From positions 15,097,936-15,161,935 of the forward strand of contig NC_080422.1 in the NCBI RefSeq assembly GCF_029873635.1: a stretch of DNA of 64,000 nt, in the 5' to 3' direction. This document shows, in pieces, positions 37,199 through 46,462 of this stretch. Each line of letters opens with the position of its first letter. Position 1 is the first letter of the stretch. This stretch comes from Malania oleifera (lineage: Eukaryota; Streptophyta; Magnoliopsida; Santalales; Ximeniaceae). The notes under the pieces are model-generated. The model searched no databases, was not told the origin of the DNA, and was given only the letters and a program-made list of their open reading frames with translations. The position numbers and the translations under genes were made by a program.

Positions 37199-37378
37199 GG
37201 TCGTCTAGGAGGACCAGTGTGGTCCTCCTATTAAGCTTTCTTATCTAATAAAAATACTACAAATAGTGGATACCATCATATTATACGCCAGTCCTATCAC
37301 GTGAAATCCACTATTTGGAGTGTTTTCATTGATTTATAGGACTTGATAGGAGGACCACATTAGTCCTCTCGCAAAACC
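37199..37378. mobile_element. 180-bp MITE with self-complementary ends
   Basis: The left end (TCTAGGAGGACCAGTG...) and the right end (...GGACCACATTAGTCCTCTCG) form an inverted repeat of roughly 35 bp. Each end also folds on itself: GGAGGACC and GGTCCTCC lie 5 bases apart on the left. A TA dinucleotide flanks both sides (37197-37198, 37379-37380). This is compatible with a Tc1/mariner-type MITE, though the terminal bases are not those of classic Stowaway. Confidence 0.7.
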
Positions 37379-37380
37379 TA

Positions 37381-37700
37381 ATTTTTTTTCCATCAATAAT
37401 ACTCAAAACTTAATATTAAATAGTTATTTATTAGCGATGGTAGATCAAATGTGACTAATTATTGTTTTTGTAACCTTTTTTTAATCACCACTAATAAAAA
37501 ATGTTTATGGATTCTTAATTACAAGTGCATTTTGGTTACTAATACTCAACAAATCAACATTGATGCCTTTAAATCATGACAAATAAGTTAATATTTTGCT
37601 TATTTTGTGGCAAAACTACAATAAGACACTATTAGCTGAAAAGAAAAATCATTACCAAAATATTGGCACCATTATTCACATGCAATTGGAAACAAATAGA
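37381..37700. other. Intergenic DNA, nothing recognised
   Basis: AT-rich sequence between the MITE and the solo LTR, without a gene. Confidence 0.5.
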
Positions 37701-38807
37701 GTTGTTGTAACGCCCCGACCCCCTAAGTGGTCCCGGAGTGCTACTAATCTATTCATTTACCTAATAATCCACATTCTAATATCATTTATGCATCGGGAAA
37801 CATAACTAAAATCTTTCAACAAATATAACACCAGAGTTTTCTACATCCATCTACATTCTAACATATATCATACATCCACCTGTATTCACATCAATACATA
37901 TCTCCAAAATATAACCTACACTTTCAGTATCCACAAACACCAGTATGTTTCACAACCATCCATTACTCAGAAGACTTAAAACATAAACCATAAAATATTT
38001 ACATTCCAAAATATTATCAAAATTATACTCTTTTCCTCAAAAGTACTATAACAGCTCGAGCTCTCTAAGCTCGATCTCGTGGAGGTCCTGAAAAAGTTAA
38101 GTTCATATTCGGGTGAGACACATCTCAGTAAAGGAAGAAACAATATATTAAAACAATGTATGGCCAACATAAGATTTGTATATAACATATTATTCATCAT
38201 TTGCAAATCATTAAGATCATTCCTAAAATCATTTTTTGATCCTATTCAAACACATGCAAGATATTTTACCCACGAGATTACCTAAGGATAGGGGTGATTA
38301 CCCGCCCATACAAGTACACCCCTTTGCTCTGATACATTAAGCAACCCAAAGGTCACAGTTAAAGTATATCAAGGCACTCACCTTACTCAGTAAGCCCTCA
38401 AGTGATAAATTAATCTCGTACTCACTCAGTTCATACAAAAATTTACCGGTGAAGGCTCCTAAGAATAGGAAAATCTATTCGCTCATTCAAGTAGTTTCCC
38501 TCTGCTCTAACACGTTATGCAGCCTACTGCTACACCTGATACAATCAGGGCACTCGCCTTTCTCAGCAAGCCCTCAGTCGAAGAGTTTGTTTGCCCAAAC
38601 GTAACATATTCTACTAGCATAAATACTGCTAATACCATAATACATAATTTTGTTTGTCATTATTCTGTATTTCTCAACTATTCATGTTTTCATCTTTTAC
38701 TTTTCATTTCATTTCACTTTACGTGGTTCTTTCCTATTTTACATTGTTCACATTTCACATTTCATTTTCGTTTCATTCATTTCCATTTTCATTTCATTTC
38801 ATTTCAT

Positions 38808-38998
38808 ACCCAACATCTTTCAGCTGTTTTACCCAATATCTTTCAGCTGTTTTACCCAACATTTTTCAGCTGTTATACATTTACCTAACATCTTTCAACT
38901 GTTTTACTCAACATTTTTCACCTGTTTTACCCAGCATCTTTCAGTTGTTTTACCCAACATCTTTCAACTGTTTTACTCAACATATTTTAGCTGTTTAC
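38808..38998. repeat. 23-bp minisatellite in the solo LTR, about eight units
   Basis: The unit is ACCCAACATCTTTCAGCTGTTTT, starting at 38808, 38831, 38854 and so on to 38975, with one longer unit near 38877. The open frames through this region, rich in Phe, Ser and Gln, are artefacts of the repeat. Confidence 0.92.
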
Positions 38999-39971
38999 AT
39001 GGTTGCATTAACACACACATGCAACATAGTTCATATCATATTTCATTCTCAATGTATTACTTACTTAACCTGCATCTCACACATTTAACATATATTTGCA
39101 CAGGATTTATATTTACTCATGCCACACAATTTAATAATAAAATTCATACACTGCCTGTAAAATAAGTCAACTAACATTTAATGTTTATATACTAAAAATA
39201 TCTTTCATTTCTTACATAATTATCCTGAAAATATTTTCTTCTTTCATCAGTTTATTTTCGTATATATGTATCTAATAAACAGTTCTAAACTCATGAAAAC
39301 ATAATTTAAATGGTTGACATTTTAATCCATACTGAGACATATACGTGTATATGTAACACAATTTATTTCCCATTAAATTTATAAAAATTCTGATTTAATA
39401 TATATTTTTCCCCTTACCTAGTTTCTTGAACTATGCCAACAGGGACCCCGAAAAATACCTATGGCGCTCACCCGAACTCTGAATCAAAAATCCTAATTTC
39501 ATTAAATCAATCCTAAATAAAATAATATTTTAATATTTCCTAGGGTCATAAATTCCAAATAAATAATTATACCCTCAAATATATTCAATTTACCTAATTT
39601 CTCAAATCTTACTCTCGCTTTCCAGTGGGGTTTAGAAAACTCCAATTGGAAATTTACTCCAAGCAAAACGACGACGATCTGGACTAGGACATCGTGGCGG
39701 TGCCCGATCGTCGATTTAATGGCAGATTTAAAGCAAAATTGAGAAATTAGGAAAAAAATTGTCTTAACCTAGGAATAGTGCCTAAGCCGCTTCCACGACA
39801 AATCCGCTCCAGTAAAAATGTCGGCAACGGAACTAAGAATCCAACGGCATCTTCCATTTCCCGATCCGCTACAAATCCGTCAAGAAATTAAAAAAAAAAA
39901 AGAGAAAAACGAAGACGGAGGTGTTGGCCGCAAGAAGAATTCTCAGGAGGGGAGGCGTGAGTCTTTAGAAT

Positions 39972-40000
39972 ACCTCCTGAAGGTTTATCCTTCAGGAGGT
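39972..40000. other. Perfect 12-bp stem hairpin near the solo LTR start
   Basis: ACCTCCTGAAGG and its exact reverse complement flank the loop TTTAT. On the LTR's own strand this sits about 145 bp from the LTR start. Its role is unknown. Confidence 0.85.
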
Positions 40001-40149
40001 TTACTTATATATATAATATTTATATTATATTATATTATTTAATTAATAATAACAAATATTTAATTAATTAAATTAATTAATTAATTAATTTTTTAGATTT
40101 AAATTTAAATTTTTTTATTTTTTTATTTTTTTTGGATCACTACAGTTGT

Positions 40150-40669
40150 AATTGTATGAAAAATTAGAATAGAATATAAAACTCTCTCCACAAGCAAATT
40201 GTACAAAAATTTTTATTTTTTCACATTTATTTTATATAAATATTGTAAAACTAAAAAAGTATCTTTTTTTTTTTGTCATATTGGGAAAACTAAAATGGAA
40301 AACGAGAAATGATTTTCACAACTGAATGACACTAAGCTTCCCTCATATTTGGCCTGAGAAGGGATGAAAATATCTCCAAAATCAAATGTCACGAGAAATG
40401 CAAAAATCTTAAAATTTTAAGTAAAGTTCACGTCTTTTTTACTAGAGGAGGTTTATAGAGTTTTTAACATGTTTAAGGAGGCTCATGTTATTTTTGCAAG
40501 TTTCATTTCAAGGAAAGTTTAAACTTTTTTGTCAAATTTCATGGAAGATTTATGAAATTTTTAAAATTTTTAAAAATATCTATATTATTTTACCAAATCT
40601 CCAAAGAGATAACCATGAGTTTGGATAAAATTTGGATTTGAGTTTATATTTGATTTGAAAAATATATAA
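40150..40669. other. Intergenic AT-rich DNA, nothing recognised
   Basis: Sequence between the solo LTR TSD and the Mutator-like element. No gene or complete element is seen. Confidence 0.5.
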
Positions 40670-40678
40670 TATAAAAAT

Positions 40679-41974
40679 GAGTAAAATTTAAAAACACCCC
40701 CTCAGTTTCCTAAAAATAACATTCCACCCCTAGTATTTTCATAAACTACCAAAGAACCCTTGAGGTTTAATATTATTGACAAAATGAATTTTCTATTAGT
40801 TGACCACTAGTCAACCGTCATGTGTATATGAAAAAAAAAAAAATTTAAATGCAAGAAAGTGATATTTTGAAAAAGACACTTATTTAATAAATTAAATGGA
40901 AAAAATTGGTCAACATAATGTCTAGGAAACTAACTAAATAACTCGAAGAACTAGTTGATTCTCAAATTAACTTGTCCATCTGCTCCTATCACTTTAGAAC
41001 ATTATTATTTTAAATTTTTTAAAACATATATATAATAAAAATTATTAATAAATCATAAAAATACCTAGTAATTATATATAATACTACAAATCATTTATTG
41101 GATGTAATTTCCATAAAAACTTAATGACTTAACACATCACGAAATAAATAAAACATAGTTTAATTTTTTTAAACTCAAGAGTTTATCAAATATAGTGTTA
41201 AAAAATAAAATTTTAAAATTTATTATTTATAAATTAAAAGTATAAAATGAGATATTAATTCTTCTGCGTGTAAAATATAAATGCTAAATGGATAAAAAGA
41301 GTTCAAATTTATACTAATTGGTTGACTATTGTTTGAGACCATTTACTTGACTTTTTTTTATTTTATTCAAGATTTTATATTATTAAATATGATATTCAAT
41401 CAAACCCAAAAACCAAGTCACACTTCGACCAACCATTTGATTCGAATCAATTTTTTAAAACTATATTTTATTTGTTAAAGATGCATTTAGTCATTTTATT
41501 TTCATAAAATGTATATGGCAAATATTTTTATGATATAATTATTTAAATATTTTTTATGAATTATTTTTATTATTTATTTATTTTTCATAATCTTTAATTT
41601 TTTTAAATAATAGTTTAATTATGTTGTCATACTTATATCAACTGATTAATCCGACTTATTTGTTAGGTATTCAATTCATTTATAAGTTTAATTTTAAGAA
41701 TATATTGTAATTAATTGATTAATTTTTCCAACTTAATTTATTAAATTAATGTCATTTTCATAATTTATTTTATCAGAATTGAATGGAAGGGTAAAATTGT
41801 TATTTTTTAGGTTTATTTTTTTATTAAATTTAACAGTGGACTAATAGTCAACTAACGGAAGGTTCATTTTGTCAATAAAATTAATTTTCAGGAGATTTTG
41901 TGATAGTTTTCAAAAACTCAAGAGGTGGAGTGTCATTTTTTTGAAAAGTAAGGGAGTGTTGTTGGATTTTACCC
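40679..41974. mobile_element. Non-autonomous Mutator-like element with long TIRs
   Basis: About 150 bp at each end form an inverted repeat: the left begins G(A)GTAAAAT...CACCCCCTCAG, and the right reverse complement begins GGGTAAAATCCAACAAC. Both share the inner phrase TATTGACAAAATGAA. The flanks TATAAAAAT (40670-40678) and TATTAAAAT (41975-41983) agree at eight of nine bases, matching the 9-bp TSD typical of Mutator-like elements. The 1.3-kb interior is AT-rich and non-coding, so any movement would need a transposase from elsewhere. Confidence 0.85.
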
Positions 41975-42087
41975 TATTAAAATTATATTAAAATTTATAT
42001 AAATCTACTTAAATTTAAATTTAAGATTCGAAAATTATACTCCCAAATATAGGGTTAGTGCCCTTGGTGACAGCACAAGGCTAAAAC

Positions 42088-43188
42088 CAATGTTTTAAAA
42101 GCTGGACCTGACCTACCGGTTGAACCCGGTCCGACCGGATCTGGACACATGTCCGGTCCAAGTGAAGGGAAAAAACCAAAAATGAGCCAAAACGGCCGAA
42201 TCAGCCCGAACCAAATGCAAACCAGGTTTGATGCCGGGTCAACCCGGTTTTATTATTCCATTTTTTTTAAAACAATAAATATGAAAAATATAAATTGAAT
42301 AATGGAATCTGAAAGCTGGATTCTAGAAACCCTAAGCCCGCAGCTCTCCTCCCCGCTGGGTTGCCGCAATCATCTGGTATTGCTTGCCATGGGAACTTAT
42401 TGAATAGTTTCACTAATGAATGGTAAAAGATACCAATGACTTTGTACTGTGAGCCTTTTTAGTTGGAAAGGCAAAGGCATTTCCAAGTTCATCCTCTGCA
42501 GCTCGTGATTTTGCTGTGAACCTGATCTGATGAATTGTGATTCACAACTTTTCTTTTCTTTTCTTTTCTTTTTTTCGATAATCACTGGGTGTCATGGAGT
42601 TACGCACAAACTAATCTCACGCCTACGCTAGTCATGTCCTCGATCAACATGTAGGAGGTAAATCGCGGATGTGCACTGCAGGCGAAAGTTTGAACCCTAA
42701 ACTTTATTTTTGTCCAAGGCCTCTAATGCAAGTTTTTACTAGCTAAGCTTATGTCTAGGGCGATTCACACCTATTTTTAGTTTAGGGATTGGTTCAGTAA
42801 GGTATTAAATATGAATTTATAATTTTAAGGACTGAACCCTTTAACATTTTTAGTACTAAACTTTGAATTTGATGATAAAGTTGAAGAGTATAGGCTTTAT
42901 TTTCGCATTCTTATATTGTAATATAGTAATATATGTTTGAGTTTGAATTTTATTTTGATTGATATTTTAAAGATGAAAATTAGTACTTAATATGATCTCG
43001 CTTGAATTTGAGATGTTAAGTACATAAGATAAAATTCTTTGATAAATTTTATTTTTTATTATTTTTATTTATAAATTTATATATACCTATACCTATATAT
43101 ATATATATATATATATATTATGATATAAGTCACCGGTTCGACCAGCGGTCCGACGGACCCGGTCACCGGTCCAGCTTTCGAAAAATTG
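42088..43188. mobile_element. Non-autonomous hAT element next to the trihelix promoter
   Basis: The ends CAATGTTTTAAAAGCTGGACC and, on the other strand, CAATTTTTCGAAAGCTGGACC are inverted repeats. Both are followed by CCGGT/ACCGG-rich subterminal DNA. The flanks GCTAAAAC (42080-42087) and GCTGAAAC (43189-43196) match at seven of eight bases, an 8-bp hAT-type TSD. The 1101-bp element has no transposase. Its interior includes a stretch (42413-42533, minus strand) that reads like the last exon of some gene; see the findings. It ends about 60 bp upstream of the first site II box of the host gene. Confidence 0.85.
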
Positions 43189-43246
43189 GCTGAAACCAAC
43201 GCAAGGCTGCCGTTATAATCCCTAGACAAGTGGGGCCATAACTTCC

Positions 43247-43359
43247 GGCCCAACCGACCGATTTGAAGCATAGCCTGTCTCCTACGGGCCCATATGGTCC
43301 GTCCAAGCCCAGTCTGAGATCCGGATGGGCCAACCACCCTATGGGCCTTGACCTGGGCC
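43247..43359 (+). promoter_or_regulatory. Site II box cluster in the trihelix gene promoter
   Basis: Six TGGGCC/T boxes lie in 113 bp: on the plus strand at 43326-43331, 43342-43347 and 43354-43359; in reverse orientation at 43247-43252, 43287-43292 and 43306-43311. Site II boxes are known TCP-factor targets in promoters of growth-linked housekeeping genes. The pyrimidine-rich stretch after 43366 probably holds the transcription start. Confidence 0.75.
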
Positions 43360-43523
43360 ATTGCTCCCCTCTCTCTCCGCACTCGGCGTACGGTAGCACT
43401 GCTCCCCATTTATGCTCAGCGACCCTCGCTTCAATCCCCGGAGTGCGTTCTCTCTCAGCAAACTCACTCCTTTCTTCTGTCCGACGCCATAGCTGTGAAA
43501 GATCCGCTAAAGGCCCGTGAATT

Positions 43524-43531
43524 TAGGGTTT
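43524..43531 (+). promoter_or_regulatory. Telo box in the 5' leader of the trihelix gene
   Basis: TAGGGTTT, the complement of AAACCCTA, lies a few bases before the predicted 5' splice site. Telo boxes are commonly found together with site II boxes in ribosomal and cell-cycle gene promoters. Confidence 0.7.
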
Positions 43532-43541
43532 TTCCATCTAG

Positions 43542-44183
43542 GTATGTACTATGGTTTCAATGATTTTGTTCTTGAGTTCGCTTCAATTCTATGTGAAAGT
43601 GAGAAATTAGTGCTGCTTATGCTTCTGCTTTGATTTGAGCTTACATGTGTCTGAGTTTTGACTATGTAGAAGTTGGTGAATTTGTACTCATTGAAGTGGC
43701 AAAAACGAGATCTTTTGAGACAGGATTGGTTTGCTTTATTTTTTTCTTGGAAGTTTGATTGTTAATTTGTGAGAGAGAGAAGGGATTGAGTGATTTGGAC
43801 CAATATATTAGTGTTTCTGGAGTTATTTGATTGTAAATTTGTAAGAGAGAGAACGGGTTGAGTGATTTGGTCCAATAAATTAGTGTTTCTGGAGTTATGT
43901 GTTCTTGAGGCATTCGTATTAGTTTTGGTTTTTTAAGAAATTCGGTGCTGCCCTAAAAAAGAAATTTTGTTTTGACGGTAGAAATAATAGGTCTACTGAT
44001 AAATGGAGGGTCATGGATTTTGTTAATTTTGGAATTATATTTTGGGAAGAAAGAGAACTTGTTGATTATTGAGGTAGAAAATTAGGCTTTTTGAATCAGT
44101 GAATTATGGGTTTTGTTGCTTTTGAGGACTGATTCTTTGAGAAAAGAGACCTGGTGATTTGGAGCTTGAATTTGAATTTTCAG
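43542..44183 (+). other. Predicted 5'UTR intron of the trihelix gene
   Basis: The donor is AG|GTATGT at 43542 and the acceptor TTTTCAG at 44183, 42 bases before the start codon. The interior is T-rich as in plant introns. It contains a 72-bp tandem duplication at about 43754-43897 (core GAGTGATTTGGACCAATA). Leader introns of this kind often raise expression in plants. The boundaries are predictions from sequence only. Confidence 0.7.
43754..43897. repeat. 72-bp tandem duplication in the leader intron
   Basis: Copies begin TTTGATTGTTAATTTGTGAG (43754) and TTTGATTGTAAATTTGTAAG (43826). Both end GTGTTTCTGGAGTTAT. About eight bases differ. Confidence 0.9.
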
Positions 44184-44225
44184 GAACAGTTTTGTTTGTG
44201 TTTCGAGTTTTTTAAGTGTGATTGA

Positions 44226-45425
44226 ATGGATGATACTGAGGATGATGCGAGGTATCCACCCAACCCCTATGGTGTGAATAACCAGCAGGGGTATGGTTCT
44301 ACACAGCGACCGAAGCTTCCTGTCCGTAACATTCCATATTCTCAGCCAATTGGCAATCAGTATGTTGATGATGATGATGATGATGATGATGGTGGAGATG
44401 GTGATGATGATGATGAAGAGGAAGTTGATGAAGAAGAAGATGATGACAACATTGAAAATGACAATGTTCAGCCAATGGGCAAAAACAAGGATGAAGATGA
44501 GGATGACGATGATGACAACGATGATGATGAGGATGAAGATGATGAGGGAAAAAATTATTATAGGAAAACTGATAATGTAGATTTAGAAAGACATCCAAAG
44601 AAGCGGAAGCTGAAGAATTTGATTTCGAGCTATGAATTTGCTCCTCGTGTTGCAGCATCCTCTGTTGCAGCTGCTTCAGCCCCGAAGCCATCTTTTGGTG
44701 GACGGAATTCGCTTACAGACTGGACTGAACACGAGACATTTGTGTTACTTGATGCTTGGGGTGACAAGTTTCTTCAACTTGGGAGGAAGAGCCTTCGGTC
44801 AGAGGAGTGGCAGGAAGTAGCAGAGAAGGTATCACAAGAGTCAAAAATTGAGAGGACGGACACACAGTGTCGGAATCGTTTGGATACTTTGAAGAAGAAG
44901 TACAAAAAGGAGAAGATGAAGTTGGCAGAGACTGGTGGAGGTGCTAGCAAATGGGTTTATTTTAAAAAGATGGATATGTTGATGTCTTCATCATCAAGAC
45001 AAGCTGGACTCTCATGTGGATTGGACTCCGGGGAGTACGTGTTCATGAATCCAAAAGTTTATTTGAACCGTGCAAATGTGTTGGATGAGATGAGGGATAG
45101 CCCCGGTAATTCAGAATCAACAACCGATGAGGAGGATGATTCAGATGGACTTCCACCAAAGAGGCCTAGGTCTAGAAGGAAGAGCGACGAGGGGTCGTCC
45201 TTTAGATTGCTTGCTGATTCTATTCAGAAGTTCAGCGAGATATATGAGAAGATCGAGAATAGTAAGAGGCAGCAGATGGTAGAACTGGAAAAGATGAGGA
45301 TGGATTTTCATAGGGACTTGGAGCTGCAAAAGAGACAGATTCTTGAGAGGGCACGGACTGAGATTGCGAAAATACGTCAAGGTGATGAGGAGAATGATGT
45401 CTCAGCTGAGAACATCAGTGGATGA
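44226..45425 (+). CDS. Trihelix transcription factor, SIP1-clade-like, single exon
   Basis: This intact 399-residue host protein lies in one exon, the usual structure for this clade. Residues 1-46 are Pro/Gln/Tyr-containing, and 47-108 are an almost pure Asp/Glu tract encoded by GAT/GAA repeats. PKKRKLK (124-130) is a likely nuclear signal. The trihelix Myb/SANT-like DNA-binding domain spans about 160-253, with the tandem Trp residues W166, W178 and W195, then CRNRLDTLKKKYKKEK and a fourth helix with W243. A second basic patch, PPKRPRSRRK, is at 310-319. A C-terminal helix with coiled-coil character (about 328-384, ending RARTEIAKI) is typical of SIP1-type factors and probably mediates dimerisation. 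It should act in the nucleus on GT-type promoter elements, in this clade often as a repressor or with chromatin factors. The exact orthologue (ASIL- or ENAP-like) is not settled. The ATG is the first after the predicted splice acceptor and lies in GAATGGATG context. Confidence 0.93.
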   Translation: MDDTEDDARYPPNPYGVNNQQGYGSTQRPKLPVRNIPYSQPIGNQYVDDDDDDDDGGDGDDDDEEEVDEEEDDDNIENDNVQPMGKNKDEDEDDDDDNDDDEDEDDEGKNYYRKTDNVDLERHPKKRKLKNLISSYEFAPRVAASSVAAASAPKPSFGGRNSLTDWTEHETFVLLDAWGDKFLQLGRKSLRSEEWQEVAEKVSQESKIERTDTQCRNRLDTLKKKYKKEKMKLAETGGGASKWVYFKKMDMLMSSSSRQAGLSCGLDSGEYVFMNPKVYLNRANVLDEMRDSPGNSESTTDEEDDSDGLPPKRPRSRRKSDEGSSFRLLADSIQKFSEIYEKIENSKRQQMVELEKMRMDFHRDLELQKRQILERARTEIAKIRQGDEENDVSAENISG

Positions 45426-46031
45426 TACATGGATTTCCTAGACCTGATTGTATGCTTTTGCTGTTATTTGCAATTGGCCGCTTGCTGTTGTTGTATAATA
45501 GCTACATCCTGTTGTACCCCCTTGGTCTTTCTGTTTATTTCTTTTTCACCTTATTGCGAGGCAATAAAACAGCAGATGATGTATCTTGAGTTGCTAGCCA
45601 TAATTGAAGAAATAACAGAACATACTATTAGCAGCCGTTTGTCACTCTTCCTTCTGTTAAATGTATTTCTGTTTGCTACTTTGTGTTCTGCAAAATGCTT
45701 GAACTTTGTTTAAATTGACACTTATTGTACTCCTATCGACTGTTGGCCCTGTTCATTAAATGGGATGGGGCCTTTTTACTGGCATGCTTATCCGTGGGCA
45801 TGACTGCATCAGCATTTACTGTTCTCTTCTTGTTTGGATTTGAAATCTAGTGGCAAGATTTCCCTTCCTAGAGTGTAGTTGCATTGTATCATTGGAATTT
45901 AGTTTCTTTTCTTGGCCAATATTACTGTTTAACACTTCTAATGAGTATTTTAGTAGTTTTCATTTATTCAGAAACGCCTCCCTCTGTGTAGTAATATTTA
46001 TTTTTATTAAATAACTTTTATTTACTAGTAA
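45426..46031 (+). other. 3'UTR and downstream flank of the trihelix gene
   Basis: T-rich sequence follows the stop codon. An AATAAA poly(A)-signal-like hexamer lies at 45563-45568. The Cys/Leu-rich open frame here (45429-45713) looks like 3'UTR, not a gene. The end of the transcript is not determined. Confidence 0.6.
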
Positions 46032-46034
46032 TAT

Positions 46035-46326
46035 TTAGGACAAAAGATGTTAATCTCTCCTAAAATTTGACCAAAACAATGAACTTTCCTAAGGTTTCAA
46101 AGAAGTAAGGAATCTCCCTTTTGACGTTTTTAGAATTTCATATATCTTTTCTGAAATTTGTCAAAAACAACACTAACCTTCCCTTATATTTTACAAAAAG
46201 ACAGTTTTGAAAAGTACAGATGTTAAAAATTAAATGTTAGGGGTGATTCTTAAATTTTTTGTAAATTCAAGAAAGGTCAATATCATCTTGCTAAATTTCA
46301 AGGAATGCCTTTATCTTTTGTCCTAA
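46035..46326. mobile_element. 292-bp MITE downstream of the trihelix gene
   Basis: It has perfect 14-bp terminal inverted repeats: TTAGGACAAAAGAT on the left and its complement ATCTTTTGTCCTAA on the right. TAT flanks both sides (46032-46034, 46327-46329). The interior is non-coding, with several diverged AAATTT/TTTCCTAA-like words. A 3-bp TSD suggests a PIF/Harbinger (Tourist-like) origin, but the target is not the usual TWA palindrome. Confidence 0.75.
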
Positions 46327-46401
46327 TATAGTTTCCTCTGACATGTATCTTTTGAAAAGAAACTTGATTGAGGAAAAGGACACAATTAAAATTTGTTGTG
46401 T

Positions 46402-46404
<3 letters not shown>

Positions 46405-46462
<58 letters not shown>
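46405..46462. repeat. (AT)n(GT)n compound microsatellite
   Basis: About 29 bases of AT are followed by about 29 bases of GT. Open frames on both strands here are repeat artefacts. Confidence 0.95.

Larger units (their letters stand above)
37706..40144 (-). mobile_element. Solo LTR of a Tekay-type gypsy element, with perfect TSD
   Basis: On the minus strand it starts TGTAGTGATCC and ends GGGGCGTTACA, the same CGTTACA end as the two Tekay elements. It carries the reverse complement of their CTTACTGAGATGTGTCTCACC block (about 38110-38135). GTTGT flanks it on both sides (37701-37705, 40145-40149), a perfect 5-bp TSD. With no internal region, this is a 2439-bp solo LTR formed by LTR-LTR recombination. 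The intact TSD suggests it is not very old. Confidence 0.92.

Noticed and set aside
38517-39165. Overlapping Phe/Ser/His-rich open frames, up to 171 codons
   Set aside because: They read through the 23-bp minisatellite and T-rich DNA of a solo LTR; three frames are open at once, which indicates repeat rather than gene.
43077-43563. Open frames of 70-110 codons on both strands around the trihelix promoter
   Set aside because: They run across the hAT end, site II boxes and leader; the GC-rich promoter explains the lack of stops.
44293-44691. Met-rich plus frame and His-rich minus frame over the trihelix gene
   Set aside because: They are shadows of the GAT/GAA codons of the real 399-residue protein.
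45429-45713. 94-codon Cys/Leu-rich frame after the trihelix stop
   Set aside because: It is T-rich 3'UTR, contains a poly(A)-signal-like hexamer and has no domain.
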